Origin: SAR324 cluster bacterium
GTDB lineage: Bacteria; SAR324; NAC60-12
Direction of reading: 5' to 3'
DNA: 49,882 nt
Assembly: GCA_015232315.1 (NCBI GenBank)
Contig: JADFZZ010000036.1
Coordinates: 1 to 49,882 of the forward strand
Shown here in pieces: positions 16,908-28,692 of this stretch; within the stretch, counting starts at the first letter, position 1, and every line of letters begins with the position of its first letter. The notes under the pieces are model-generated. The model searched no databases. It was not told the origin of the DNA and worked only from the letters and a program-made list of their open reading frames with translations. Made by a program: the position numbers and the translations under genes.

Positions 16908-18638
16908 ATGTCAGCTTCGGAAACTCAATCAAAACATCATCGTTCTGTCGCACAGTTGATTCGTACTACCAGTGTCAGCAATATGGATCAATACCTGAAC
17001 AGACTACAGGCGGAAATCAACAAATGGAAAGAATATTTCCGACAACAGCAGGAAAAATATTTTGCTGAAACCAATGATAGCAATACTGTACAAGTTCAGG
17101 AACTGAGTGCTGTCAGGCGGTTTCTGACCCAATTCATGGAACGTAAACTGGAAGAAGTGCGCTTGCTGGATGTTCCTCAGCAAGAGGAAGCCGTCCGCTT
17201 CATTCTCCCCTTCAATTCAGAAGGCGGGATTCGTGATTTTCTTCTGCATTTTTTTCAATTGGGAATTCACGACGGAAAAATGGATTATGTGGAGCGGGAT
17301 CCGTATGACAAGGAAGCTCACATTCTGTATGACATCTACAAAATCAAAAAAACAATGGAATGTATTGATGTGATGTTCCGAACACTTCGTGATCCGCAAA
17401 AACAATTTCCGTCAAGATTTTCTGAAGACGAAAAAGAAAAAATCCTGCTTGAATTGAGGGAGGTATTAAAAGTCCTTTACCGATATACAGTCAAATCAGA
17501 ATATCAAAAATTTTTATATCCCAAACTGACCGTTGATTTCGTCAGTCCGGAAAAAATTCTGGAGCGCCGTGAACAGCAGTTGTTTTACTGTTTCCCGCAT
17601 GTGATTGAAAAATATGATTACCGGAACCTGTTTTTTCTGATTTATTTCCGCAACGGGCTTTCCTCCAAAGTGCATGATGCCGCCAAAGTTTTTCACTACA
17701 ATTATTATAATTTTGAAATTCTCAAACAGGAATACCTCATGAACTGGCTGGAAAGCCAGTTGAAGAATAATCCCGCCAAAGAAAAAATCTATAACACCTA
17801 CGAAGTGGATGGCAAAACCATCAACGCCTGGATTGCTGAAGACCCCAGCAAGGAAATTGAATTATTGCAGAAATTGCCTATCAATAAATTCAATAATCTG
17901 ATTGAGGAAGTCAATCATGATGTCGATGACAAACTCAAAGTCAACATGCCGTCCATGAGTGAGAAATCAGGTGAACTTGCTCATTTCAAGCAAGAATCCA
18001 AAAAGGCGGTGAAATACACCAAGTCCCCACTGGCGATGTTGAAAAATCTGTTTGCAAAAAAAGAAACTCCGCCACCCAAGCCCGTCGTGGCCGCACCTGA
18101 ACCAGAACCCGAACCTGATCCGGAACCTGAACTGCATATTACGTTCATGAACGCCAAACAGGTCCCGTTTTTTTATCTTTGCCAGTCAGCGTCAGGATAC
18201 ACGGGTCGATTGCGATTGATTCAGCTTAAAATGGGTAATGATTTTAAACGGCTCGACAGCATTGTCACACGAGCCATGAAAATGTTTGGAGAAAACAGTG
18301 TGGTTCGGCGCCGTACCCCGAAACATGACTGGACCCTGCCCTATCTCATTCGGTATGTTCTGCCCGCGTATTCCAAGGACTACCTGTTTATTGTCGGTGG
18401 TGAAGCCAAAGTAAAATCAAAGGGAATGGGCTACAGCAGTGGCGATGAATATGTTTTTTCTCCGTATTGTGTGTTTGCGACGGCAGAACAGGATGAACGC
18501 TATGGTACCGTGATTGAACAACGGAGCGTGATGGGAAGAACTTTTTATGAATATGATATCAAAAACAGTGAAGTCCTCAAAAAAATTTCCGAATTTCTGA
18601 TACTGGTCGAGAACAAGGAGTTTTCTAAAAAATCATGA
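16908..18638 (+). CDS. Cytoplasmic protein of unknown function (576 aa)
   Basis: I do not recognise this family. There is no signal peptide or membrane helix. The N-terminal 390 residues are largely helical and charged with a coiled-coil start ('LNRLQAEINKWKEYFRQQQEKYF' split across two helices). A linker of Pro-Glu repeats (about 388-408, 'PEPEPEPDPEPE') separates a C-terminal alpha/beta domain of about 165 residues with 'FYLCQSASGYTGRLRLIQLKMG' in two strands. The stop codon overlaps the start of the YggU gene (ATGA, 18635-18638), implying translational coupling. Two modules joined by such a linker suggest a scaffold or regulatory protein. Confidence 0.7.
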   Translation: MSASETQSKHHRSVAQLIRTTSVSNMDQYLNRLQAEINKWKEYFRQQQEKYFAETNDSNTVQVQELSAVRRFLTQFMERKLEEVRLLDVPQQEEAVRFILPFNSEGGIRDFLLHFFQLGIHDGKMDYVERDPYDKEAHILYDIYKIKKTMECIDVMFRTLRDPQKQFPSRFSEDEKEKILLELREVLKVLYRYTVKSEYQKFLYPKLTVDFVSPEKILERREQQLFYCFPHVIEKYDYRNLFFLIYFRNGLSSKVHDAAKVFHYNYYNFEILKQEYLMNWLESQLKNNPAKEKIYNTYEVDGKTINAWIAEDPSKEIELLQKLPINKFNNLIEEVNHDVDDKLKVNMPSMSEKSGELAHFKQESKKAVKYTKSPLAMLKNLFAKKETPPPKPVVAAPEPEPEPDPEPELHITFMNAKQVPFFYLCQSASGYTGRLRLIQLKMGNDFKRLDSIVTRAMKMFGENSVVRRRTPKHDWTLPYLIRYVLPAYSKDYLFIVGGEAKVKSKGMGYSSGDEYVFSPYCVFATAEQDERYGTVIEQRSVMGRTFYEYDIKNSEVLKKISEFLILVENKEFSKKS

Positions 18639-18940
18639 CACAAACCCCATTTCATTGGAACGAGAAAACCCTCACACTTCATCTGCACATTCAACCTGGA
18701 GCTTCCAGAAACCGCTGGCAGGGATTTTATCAGGACCAGATCAAATTGAGCATTGCCGCGCCTCCGGTTGAAGGACAGGCCAATAAAAAATGCATCGAAT
18801 TTCTCGCAAAATCATTCCATGTCGCCAAATCGGATGTAACCATTCTCCGTGGAGAGAATAACCGGTCCAAGCTCATTCAAATCCACAATGCTGACCCTGA
18901 AATATGGAAATCAATTCTAAATACCTTCAAGCCATCCTGA
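18635..18940 (+). CDS. DUF167/YggU family protein
   Basis: The 101-residue protein belongs to the UPF0235 (YggU) family of small alpha/beta proteins of unknown function. The hallmark is 'LHLHIQPGASRNRWQGF...KLSIAAPPVEGQANKKCIEFLAK' with the conserved Gly-Ala-Ser, the Ala-Pro-Pro-Val-(E/D)-Gly-Ala/Gln-Ala-Asn core and 'VTILRGENNRSKLIQI'. The start overlaps the stop of the 576-aa gene and the stop overlaps the start of the TPR gene (TGATG), so all three are coupled. Confidence 0.9.
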   Translation: MTQTPFHWNEKTLTLHLHIQPGASRNRWQGFYQDQIKLSIAAPPVEGQANKKCIEFLAKSFHVAKSDVTILRGENNRSKLIQIHNADPEIWKSILNTFKPS

Positions 18941-21885
18941 TGAACAACAACAGAAGAACTTCCCAACGTTTTTCACCCACCCGACCTTCCTGTGGCAAGA
19001 AGAGGTGGATTTCTAAAAGGTCCGCCTTTTCAGGGATAGGGGCGGTTCTGCCAAGAGTGTTGAGCATTGCGTTTCACATGTTCCTGAGCATGCTTTTGCT
19101 GGCTGTTATCTGTTTCCATCCCCAGGCAACAGCCAAAACTCTCTGGAGTCAGGGACTGACTGAAGAAGAACACATATCGCTGCTGGAACAGGTGACAGAA
19201 GATCGCCTCTACACTATTGCCTATCAGGTTGCGGAAAGCTATATGCAGGATTACCCGGAAGGACCGTTTCTGGAAAAAGCGCATTATTACAAAGCCCGGA
19301 TTCTGGATGACTCCGAGGCGCCTCCCGATAAAACACTGGCTGAATACCAAGCCTTTCTGACAAAGTATCCAGAATCCTCCTATACGGCTGAAATCCATGG
19401 TCGAATCGGTTCCATTCATATTAAAACAGGACACTATGATGAAGCCATTTCCATTCTGGAATCCACACTTTCTCAACATGAAACAGGTGCTTTTCGTCCT
19501 GTCTGGTATTACAGACTGGGGCAGGCATGGTTCAATAAAGCTGAAAAAAATCGACAGGAACAGACAGAAAATATTGAGGAAATGTATCACAAGGCCTCAG
19601 AGAATTTTATTAAAGTGGATCCCCTGTTGCTCCCGCTGGAAGACCAACCGGATTACCATTATCTCAAAGGCTGGAGTTATCAGTATCAAAAGAACATACC
19701 CGCGGCGGAAATCAGTTTTCAGGCATATTTGAAAGTGCCGCAATCACATGAGCGTGCCAGTCTTGTGTATTATCAGATGGGAATCAACGCCCAGGTTCAG
19801 GCACAAATGGCCAATGCCCAATTATTTTTTGACACCATCGTGTCGCATTATCAGGATGTGAAAGTGTACCCTGCGGCCGTGTTCCGTGCGGCGGAAACAC
19901 GTTATATCCAGCATGAAACGTTGTTTTCATCACAACCGGGATCCAGTGTGCATCAGGAAACGCTGGAGCTGTTTCAAAAATATCTGGAAACAGGAGATCT
20001 CACCTATCAAGCGGTCACCTATTGCCGTCTGGGACAGCTTTATCAAGCCGCCGGTGATCCGGCGCAGGCCACAGCATCGTATCTGAAATATCTGGAAACA
20101 GGACAGGGGGATTACCTTGGCGAAGCATACTTTGGTCTGGCCCGGATTGAAGTTCAGACCAACCATCCTTCTGAGGCCATCCACTGGCTTGTAAAGGCGA
20201 AGAAACTCAATGATGCCAGATTTCATGCGGGTTCCGCAACGTTGTTATCACAACTCTATCAACAAACCCGGCAAGTCAAAAAGAAAATTGAGTATCTGTC
20301 TGAGGCAGTCAATTATTCATGGTGGCCTCCGGATCAACGCAATTATTTTTATCTGGAACTGGCACAAACTTATTTTGGGCAAAACCAGTGTTCTGACACC
20401 TTACGGGTCCTGTCTCAAAGTCCTCCGTTTGAAAATGTGATCCGAAAAGCCTATTCCGGTTATATGCAGGGCAAATGCTTGCTGGAAGCTGGAAAAACAG
20501 AAGAGGGTGTCGCCAGACTGGAATCGGTTTTTTCCCTCTTGGAGACACCGGAACCAGAACTCCGCAAGTCAGTGTTTGCCTTGTTGTCAACGGTTTACCT
20601 GAAACGTAAGGATTATCCACTACTGGTCAGTACCTGTGAAAAACAGCTTCTCCCCTTTCTGCCGGATGAAACCGAACGAAGCAGTTATTATCTCTATCTG
20701 GGGAAAGTGTTTATCCAGGCAGAAAAGATGGCTATGGCGCACGAATGGCTGACCAAAACAGATCAAGGTGGAATTTCCGATCAGGAACTGGAAGCCGTTT
20801 ATCTGAAAAGTCAGTTATATCTGAAAAACAAGGAAGATACCGCCGCTGAAAATCTGCTGTTGGCGGCAGTCAAACGACAGATCAGTGAAAGCGCCTGGAG
20901 CATTCCCATCCTTTTTGAACTGGGACAATTCTATGAACAACGACAGCAGTGGCCCAAAGCACTGAGCTGGTTTGAAGCAACCACACGCATGCAGGCCAAA
21001 CCACCCTTTGAAGAATTGCACAAACAAGCATCTGAACGATTCAATGGCGTTCGCAATCTGCTGGTCAGCAAAGAAATCAATGAACTGATCGCACAAAAAC
21101 AGTGGGCACCGCTAAGCCGTTTTATTCAGACGGAACTGGATGCTGCCCGAATGGAGCCAACTCCAACGATTATAGACATTCTGGCCAGCGCAGAACGGGA
21201 ACAAAAAAACTGGGAGGGAATTCTCAACGCCTATGCCCGTCTCTCCGGAAAAACATCGTCTTCCTTTACCGCATTGCTCAATCAGGGCACTGCCGCGATG
21301 GAGTTGAAACAGTATAAAAAAGCAGAAACATTTTATTTACAGGCACTCTCACAGATTGAAACACAAGATCCGGCAACACAGATTTATATGATCAAACAAT
21401 TAGGCCTGCTGTATCAAAATCAAAAGCGGCATGAAGATCTGGTCAAGGTTTATGAAAAATTATTTCCCTCGGTTCAGTCCTCGGCTGTTCAAATCCAGGT
21501 AGCCTATCTGCTGGGCGTTACCTGGTTAAATTCCTTGAAAGATGAGAAAAAAGGCCTGGAGTGGCTTGAAAAAACGGATCAGGGAGGAACTTCTGATGAA
21601 GAAATGAATGCCCTCCTGCTTCGAGTTTCGCATTTTACGGATAGCAATAAATCCATTGCCTTGCTGGAAAAGGCGCTTCCACGGAAGATTCCTGAAAAAT
21701 CACAATGGTTCCAGATGCTTCATTACCAACTGGGAGCCTTGTATTATGCACAGGAAAAATGGGAAAAATCCCTGGAATATTTCCAGAAGGTAGTGAAACT
21801 AAAACCAGTTCCGGGATATGAGCAGTATCATAAATCAGCAGTTGAATTGACGACAGAACTGAAGTCCAGGCTGAAAAAGAAATAA
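18940..21885 (+). CDS. Large exported TPR-repeat protein
   Basis: The 981-residue protein has an N-terminal basic stretch, a hydrophobic signal or anchor segment (about residues 38-60) and then an array of tetratricopeptide repeats to the end. Such proteins act as periplasmic or membrane-bound scaffolds (compare BamD, YbgF/CpoB, PilW-type). Two late modules are visibly related: 'WLTKTDQGGISDQELEAVYL' near residue 605 and 'WLEKTDQGGTSDEEMNALLL' near residue 880, each followed by helices ending in 'LGQFYEQRQQWPKALSWFEA' or 'LGALYYAQEKWEKSLEYFQK'. I use the ATG at 18940 overlapping the previous stop. It converges on icmF. Confidence 0.85.
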   Translation: MNNNRRTSQRFSPTRPSCGKKRWISKRSAFSGIGAVLPRVLSIAFHMFLSMLLLAVICFHPQATAKTLWSQGLTEEEHISLLEQVTEDRLYTIAYQVAESYMQDYPEGPFLEKAHYYKARILDDSEAPPDKTLAEYQAFLTKYPESSYTAEIHGRIGSIHIKTGHYDEAISILESTLSQHETGAFRPVWYYRLGQAWFNKAEKNRQEQTENIEEMYHKASENFIKVDPLLLPLEDQPDYHYLKGWSYQYQKNIPAAEISFQAYLKVPQSHERASLVYYQMGINAQVQAQMANAQLFFDTIVSHYQDVKVYPAAVFRAAETRYIQHETLFSSQPGSSVHQETLELFQKYLETGDLTYQAVTYCRLGQLYQAAGDPAQATASYLKYLETGQGDYLGEAYFGLARIEVQTNHPSEAIHWLVKAKKLNDARFHAGSATLLSQLYQQTRQVKKKIEYLSEAVNYSWWPPDQRNYFYLELAQTYFGQNQCSDTLRVLSQSPPFENVIRKAYSGYMQGKCLLEAGKTEEGVARLESVFSLLETPEPELRKSVFALLSTVYLKRKDYPLLVSTCEKQLLPFLPDETERSSYYLYLGKVFIQAEKMAMAHEWLTKTDQGGISDQELEAVYLKSQLYLKNKEDTAAENLLLAAVKRQISESAWSIPILFELGQFYEQRQQWPKALSWFEATTRMQAKPPFEELHKQASERFNGVRNLLVSKEINELIAQKQWAPLSRFIQTELDAARMEPTPTIIDILASAEREQKNWEGILNAYARLSGKTSSSFTALLNQGTAAMELKQYKKAETFYLQALSQIETQDPATQIYMIKQLGLLYQNQKRHEDLVKVYEKLFPSVQSSAVQIQVAYLLGVTWLNSLKDEKKGLEWLEKTDQGGTSDEEMNALLLRVSHFTDSNKSIALLEKALPRKIPEKSQWFQMLHYQLGALYYAQEKWEKSLEYFQKVVKLKPVPGYEQYHKSAVELTTELKSRLKKK

Positions 21886-21974
21886 GGACCCTAATGGCAC
21901 TACATTCTCTCAATGAGTTGTTTTTAAATTCAGCAGCACCATTGGTTATTGGAGTTGATCTGAAGGACTGACAA

Positions 21975-24900
21975 TTACATATTGCGACGGTATTGTCCGC
22001 CATGACGATAAAGTTTCTGTGAAATCTGCCCCAGGGAACACACCTGTGAGACATCCATCAGAACTTCAAACAAATTCTGGTTTTTCTCACAGGCATCCCC
22101 CAGACGTTGGAGTTCACGTTCAGCTTCAGGCTGATGAAATTTGTGGAACTGTTCCAGCGACACAAGTTGTGACTCTTTTTCCTCAGCAGTGGAACGTGCC
22201 AGTTCCAAATCATTGCCATAGTCCTGTGGATTCGGATTGAGGAACGTATTGACCCCGATAATTGGAAACTCGCCTGAATGTTTGAGGTGTTCATAATACA
22301 TGGACTCTTCCTGGATTTTGTTGCGCTGATACATGGTTTCCATCGCGCCCAGAACTCCGCCCCGATCAGACAACCGTACAAATTCAGAAAGGATCGCTTC
22401 TTCCACCAGTTGCGTCAATTCTTCAATGATGAAACTGCCTTGAAGTGGATTTTCATTTTTGGCCAGTCCGGATTCCCGGTTGATGATCAATTGAATCGCC
22501 AAAGCTCGCCGTACTGACTCCGCGGTAGGCGTGGTGATGGCTTCATCATACGCGTTGGTGTGCAGGGAGTTGCAATTGTCATAGATCGCGTACAACGCCT
22601 GAATGGTGGTGCGTATGTCATTGAAATCAATCTCCTGGGCATGCAGGGACCGTCCGGAAGTCTGGATGTGATATTTCAGTTTTTGCGATCGTTCGTTGGC
22701 GTGATATAGATTTTTAAGCGCCAACGCGAAGATGCGCCGTGCCACCCGGCCAATCACGTTGTATTCGGGATCCATGCCGTTGCTGAAGAAGAAACTCAAA
22801 TTGTGTGCGAACTGATCAATGCTCATGCCCCGTGACAGATAATATTCAATGAACGTAAAACCATTCGCCAGGGTGAACGCCGCCTGCGAAATCGGATTGG
22901 CGCCGGCTTCCGCAATGTGGTATCCGGAAATGCTGACCGAATAAAAATTGTTCACCTTGTTTTTGATAAAATATTCCTGAATGTCGCCCATCATTTTCAG
23001 GGCGAATGTTGTGGAAAAAATGCAGGTATTCTGTGCCTGATCTTCCTTGAGAATATCAGCCTGCACGGTTCCCCGAATGTTTTGCAGCACAGAGGCCCGG
23101 ATGTTGTGATAGATGTCTTTTGAAACAAGCTGGTGTCCTGAAACCCCAAGCGTTCCAATGCCCGTTCCATTGTGTCCATCAGGAAGATCTCCACGATACA
23201 TGGGCGGTTTGAATCCCCGTTGATGATAAAGTTCCTCAATCTTGTGCCGTGCCTGTTCGAACTGTCCTTCCTGATGCAGATGCTGTTCAACCTGCTGATC
23301 AATCGCTGCATTCATAAAAAACGCCAGCACCATGGGCGCCGGACCATTGATGGTCATGGAAACAGACGTGGACGCGTCACACAGGTCAAAGCCCGAATAA
23401 AGTCGTTTGGCATCATCCACGGTTGGAATGGAAACTCCGGAATTGCCGACTTTTCCTAAAATATCCGGACGATTTTCCGGGTTCGATCCATACAAAGTCA
23501 CAGAATCGAACGCTGTACTCAGACGAACCCCCTTCTGGCCTTTGGAAAGAAAGTGAAACCGGCGGTTGGTGCGTTCTGCCAGGCCTTCACCGGCAAACAT
23601 CCGTGTCGGATCTTCCCCTTCACGTTTGAACGGAAACACTCCGGCTGTGTAAGGAAATTCTCCGGGAAAATTTTCCAGATTGATCCATTGATAAATATCT
23701 CCCCAATCCTTGACGGAGGGAACCGCCACTTTGGGAATGTGAGTCCCGGCAAGACTGGTTCTGAAATTATCCACCTGAAATACTTTATCCCTGACCTGAT
23801 AACTGGTTTTATCCATTTGCAGAGTCTGGCGCTGAAGCAGGTATTTACTGAATCGGGAGGGCAAATCCGCAGGAAGGTGTTTCAGCAAATCATTGTATCT
23901 TTTGACAATGCTTTTTAATTCTGAGGGCACGCCATCGACTGAAATAGTCTGGAAGGGTTCCGGAAGTTCTGCGCCAAACTGAGACAGCGTGCCGTATAAT
24001 TGATAACATTCCCGGGCGGTTTGAGCGTCTTTTCCGGTTTGTTCCTTATAATCCCTCACCGTCAACGCAATATTTCGCAGATAATCCCGTCGGGATGCTG
24101 GAATCATTTCATTGCCGGACGAAATGGCATAGGATGCGGCATAGTTTCGTTTCCAGGACAATTGCTGTTTTTCAATCAAACGATGGATCAGGCTGTGATA
24201 AAACCAGTTGGTGCCAACGTCATTGAAGCGGCTGGCAATGGTGCCGAAGACCGGCAATTGTTCTTTGGGTGTTTCAAACAGATGCCGGTTGCGTTGATAT
24301 TGTTTCTGCACCGCCTTGAGAGCGTCATCCGCACCGGGTTTGTCAAATTTATTGAGTACAATCAGGTCGGCATAATCCAGCATGTCGATCTTTTCAAGCT
24401 GAGTGGCGGCACCGAATTCAGGCGTCATGACATACACACTCAAATCCACCAGATCTATGATGTCGGTGTCGCTCTGCCCAATTCCGGCAGTTTCGACAAG
24501 GATCAGGTCAAAACCGGCTTTTCGGGTCAGATGGATGGTGCCTTCCAGGGCGGCAGAGGTTGCATAATGCGCACGGCGTGTTGCCATGGAACGCATGAAC
24601 ACCCGGTTTGATTCAATGGCATTCATCCGCAATCTGTCGCCCAACAAAGCGCCATGAGTCCTGCGTCGGGTGGGGTCCACCGAAATGACAGCCATGCGAT
24701 ATTCAGGAAATTCCATGAGGAATCTGCGGACTATTTCATCGGTCAGACATGATTTTCCGGCGCCGCCGGTTCCAGTGATGCCGATGACAGGAACTTTGCG
24801 GGACAAGGGCAGGGAACTCAGCAAGGATTTAACGGCTTCCTGTTGATCCACATGATTTTCGAGCCAGGTGATGCTTTGGGCCAAGCTGGAAAAATCACTG

Positions 24901-25373
24901 GCATTCAATTGAGACGCATCCGGCATGGTTTCCTGTAAAATTCTGGCTTGACTGGTTTGATACAGCATGTCCGCGATCATGCCTTCCAGTCCAAGTTGTC
25001 GGCCATCTTCCGGCGAATAGATCCGGGCCACGCCATACTCCATCAATTCCTTGATTTCACGGGGAATGATCACACCGCCACCGCCGCCGAACACCTTGAT
25101 GTGCGATGCCCCCTGATCTTTGAGCAAATCCACCATGTATTTGAAAAACTCCATGTGTCCGCCCTGATAGGAACTGATCGCGATTCCCTGTGCGTCTTCC
25201 TGAATGGCGGTATTGACAATATCCTGCACGCCCCGATTGTGTCCGAGATGAATCACCTCAGCGCCTTGATCCTGAAGAATACGGCGGATGATGTTGATGG
25301 ATGCGTCATGTCCGTCAAACAGACTGGTGGCAGTGACAAACCGAAGGGATGGTGTTGGGCTGGAATCTGTCAT
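21975..25373 (-). CDS. icmF: Fused isobutyryl-CoA mutase
   Basis: The 1132-residue enzyme is IcmF, a B12-dependent isobutyryl-CoA/n-butyryl-CoA mutase with its own G-protein chaperone. Order: B12-binding domain (about 10-140, '[12 protein letters not shown]' with the cobalt-ligand His22), MeaB-like GTPase (about 190-420; Walker A GTGGAGKS at 201-208, 'NKFD' at 341-344), linker, and TIM-barrel mutase (about 520-1110). At the sites that in methylmalonyl-CoA mutase are Tyr89 and Arg207, this protein has Phe580 ('[13 protein letters not shown]') and Gln781 ('[10 protein letters not shown]'). That is the IcmF pattern and excludes methylmalonyl-CoA. The substrate would come from valine or branched acids. 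It lies downstream of leucine genes on the same strand. Confidence 0.95.
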   Translation of the reverse strand: MTDSSPTPSLRFVTATSLFDGHDASINIIRRILQDQGAEVIHLGHNRGVQDIVNTAIQEDAQGIAISSYQGGHMEFFKYMVDLLKDQGASHIKVFGGGGGVIIPREIKELMEYGVARIYSPEDGRQLGLEGMIADMLYQTSQARILQETMPDASQLNASDFSSLAQSITWLENHVDQQEAVKSLLSSLPLSRKVPVIGITGTGGAGKSCLTDEIVRRFLMEFPEYRMAVISVDPTRRRTHGALLGDRLRMNAIESNRVFMRSMATRRAHYATSAALEGTIHLTRKAGFDLILVETAGIGQSDTDIIDLVDLSVYVMTPEFGAATQLEKIDMLDYADLIVLNKFDKPGADDALKAVQKQYQRNRHLFETPKEQLPVFGTIASRFNDVGTNWFYHSLIHRLIEKQQLSWKRNYAASYAISSGNEMIPASRRDYLRNIALTVRDYKEQTGKDAQTARECYQLYGTLSQFGAELPEPFQTISVDGVPSELKSIVKRYNDLLKHLPADLPSRFSKYLLQRQTLQMDKTSYQVRDKVFQVDNFRTSLAGTHIPKVAVPSVKDWGDIYQWINLENFPGEFPYTAGVFPFKREGEDPTRMFAGEGLAERTNRRFHFLSKGQKGVRLSTAFDSVTLYGSNPENRPDILGKVGNSGVSIPTVDDAKRLYSGFDLCDASTSVSMTINGPAPMVLAFFMNAAIDQQVEQHLHQEGQFEQARHKIEELYHQRGFKPPMYRGDLPDGHNGTGIGTLGVSGHQLVSKDIYHNIRASVLQNIRGTVQADILKEDQAQNTCIFSTTFALKMMGDIQEYFIKNKVNNFYSVSISGYHIAEAGANPISQAAFTLANGFTFIEYYLSRGMSIDQFAHNLSFFFSNGMDPEYNVIGRVARRIFALALKNLYHANERSQKLKYHIQTSGRSLHAQEIDFNDIRTTIQALYAIYDNCNSLHTNAYDEAITTPTAESVRRALAIQLIINRESGLAKNENPLQGSFIIEELTQLVEEAILSEFVRLSDRGGVLGAMETMYQRNKIQEESMYYEHLKHSGEFPIIGVNTFLNPNPQDYGNDLELARSTAEEKESQLVSLEQFHKFHQPEAERELQRLGDACEKNQNLFEVLMDVSQVCSLGQISQKLYRHGGQYRRNM

Positions 25374-25424
25374 AGGTTTCTCTCTTTGGGATATGTTTGC
25401 AAAAAAGCATGATTCATAATTTGT

Positions 25425-25724
25425 TTAACTGGCTTTTCTCTCCAGTTCCTCAGAAAAAATTGAGCCGATTTTTTTCACAATCAGGTCATCTCTGTTAGCG
25501 CTTCTCAATAATCCGGAAATCGATAAGTCTTCATCAATCAAAGGCCAGTAAATTCCAATTCCATCGACATCAATCTCAAAAATTTGTAATTGATTTTCCT
25601 GTGCAGACATCATTAACTTTGATCCGGTTTTTTCTAATGGAATCGAAATCCGTTCATTTTTAATTTTAAATGAAATGCTTTGAGAGGAGATTGTAAAATC
25701 CTGAATATCATATATTTTTTCCAT
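25425..25724 (-). CDS. DUF2442-like small protein (second copy)
   Basis: The 99-residue protein shows the pattern 'GIGIYWPLIDEDLSISGLLR', which closely follows the DUF2442 C-terminal signature, preceded by a short beta-rich domain ('ERISIPLEKTGSKL'). The N-terminus is divergent from the classical family. It begins only 1 bp after the stop of the upstream DUF2442 gene, so the three small genes form one cassette. Function is unknown; DUF2442 proteins are often next to DUF4160. Confidence 0.75.
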   Translation of the reverse strand: MEKIYDIQDFTISSQSISFKIKNERISIPLEKTGSKLMMSAQENQLQIFEIDVDGIGIYWPLIDEDLSISGLLRSANRDDLIVKKIGSIFSEELERKAS

Positions 25725-25725
25725 A

Positions 25726-26013
25726 TTACTCCAGTGGTTCTATATCCCGGTATTCAGGTGCAACGTCTTGTTGAGCATTTCGGGTTATAGGCTTCCATCG
25801 AGTTTGGACCGTATCTGCGGAAAGATCCGCTCCACAATCCCATTCGATAAAGTATTTACCATTGTGAATTCGCTTGAATTCGCTTCTGTCTTTTAGTGGG
25901 GCAAACGCTTCAGAATCCAGATAAGGACTGACGTCAAACAAACCCGTGGTTCCATCTTCGGTTTTGATGTAGAGCAGGTAATTTTCCTTTGGAATAATTT
26001 CTATAATATTCAT
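25726..26013 (-). CDS. DUF2442 family protein
   Basis: The 95-residue protein matches DUF2442: 'YLLYIKTEDGTTGLFDVSPYL', 'FAPLKDRSEFKRIHNGKYFIEW' and 'CGADLSADTV', i.e. a strand pair, the 'f..L.d...F..v' helix and the 'W..G.Dl..d' ending. Its start overlaps the stop of the DUF4160 gene by 4 bp (ATGA, 26010-26013). The pair is commonly found together and has a toxin-antitoxin-like organisation, though I know of no demonstrated activity. Confidence 0.85.
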   Translation of the reverse strand: MNIIEIIPKENYLLYIKTEDGTTGLFDVSPYLDSEAFAPLKDRSEFKRIHNGKYFIEWDCGADLSADTVQTRWKPITRNAQQDVAPEYRDIEPLE

Positions 26014-26282
26014 TGGTCTAGTCCTCTAATGGGAAAAGGTTTTTTTCCATTAACGGCCAATTGCCAATCAGCCATTAAATCCTCTTGGTGTATTTCAATC
26101 CATGCCACAACCAGTTTATGCTTCTTGGATGGAAGCGTGCCAGCCAGTACCGTTCCGTCCAGAATAGAATAGACTGCAACTTGCCCCTGATATTCCGCAT
26201 GAATATGGGGTACATTATGCTTATCCATATCGTAAAAGAACATCCTGATCAGAATGCCATAGAACATTGAAATGGTTGGCAT
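26010..26282 (-). CDS. DUF4160 family protein
   Basis: The 90-residue protein is a clear DUF4160 member: 'MPTISMFYGILIRMFFYDMDKHNVPHIHAEYQG' read as two strands and a conserved 'HxxPHxHaeY' loop, then 'GTVLAGTLPSKKHKLVVAWIEIHQEDLMADW'. The clustered histidines might bind metal. It is the first gene of a three-gene cassette inserted between the acetoacetyl-CoA synthetase and icmF genes, with a palindromic repeat region upstream. Confidence 0.88.
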   Translation of the reverse strand: MPTISMFYGILIRMFFYDMDKHNVPHIHAEYQGQVAVYSILDGTVLAGTLPSKKHKLVVAWIEIHQEDLMADWQLAVNGKKPFPIRGLDQ

Positions 26283-26359
26283 CGTTAATTCCCTTTTTAA
26301 ATTGGTCTCGGTTACTAAACCAATCCCAGACAGAACACGTTAGTTTTGGCTCCCATGGA

Positions 26360-26420
26360 TGCCGGATCAAGTCCGGCATGACAATCACTCCACAGTGTCA
26401 TTCCGGGCGAAGCCCCGGAA
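26360..26420. repeat. Two intergenic hairpins (REP-like)
   Basis: A hairpin TGCCGGA-TCAAG-TCCGGCA (26360-26378) and a second, TTCCGGG-CGAAGC-CCCGGAA (26401-26420), lie side by side. Both resemble the widespread 'GTCATTCCGGGCGAAG' intergenic repeats of proteobacteria. The surrounding non-coding stretch, 26283-26559, shows nothing else. Confidence 0.75.
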
Positions 26421-26559
26421 TCCAGAAAATTCCACAAAACTATATTTCTGCTTAGGTTTGGTTTATTGTGTTCTGTTTCCAACATAGTCAGACGTAATAT
26501 GAAACATGCCTCTCAGGGATAAAACCCGATCACTGCTGTAAAAATTGAGTTATTAATCA

Positions 26560-28512
<1,953 letters not shown>

Positions 28513-28543
28513 TTGCGCCTCTCTCATCATATTTTATATCAAA

Positions 28544-28692
28544 TCATGTTATGTTTTGCTTCACTTCAATTATTCTTTTAACCCAATCCAATACTTTTTG
28601 AGCTAATTCGATAGCTTTATTGTAATCTTCTTCAGTCACCTCTTCCATATCACCTCTTCAGGGCTTCCCGGCTTATATTCCTGATTGAACAT
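28544..28692 (-). pseudogene. Remnant of HEPN-domain toxin gene
   Basis: Two overlapping short frames together spell the C-terminal end of a HEPN protein. The first, from ATG 28692, encodes MFNQEYKPGSPEEV then leaves frame and stops. The second, from ATG 28648 with a GAGGTGAT site, encodes 34 residues including 'VTEEDYNKAIELAQKVLDWV'. A 10-bp direct repeat GAAGAGGTGA occurs twice, 14 bp apart. Removing one 14-bp unit would join the frames as 'PGSPEEVTEEDYNKAIELA', close to the usual HEPN ending. The N-terminal two thirds, including any RxxxxH RNase motif, are missing. Position directly after a MNT gene supports the reading. The similarity is by eye. Confidence 0.5.

Noticed and set aside
21975-25373. 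Methylmalonyl-CoA mutase as the identity of the large B12 enzyme
   Set aside because: Domain order with an internal GTPase and the Phe580/Gln781 pair are those of IcmF, not of methylmalonyl-CoA mutase.
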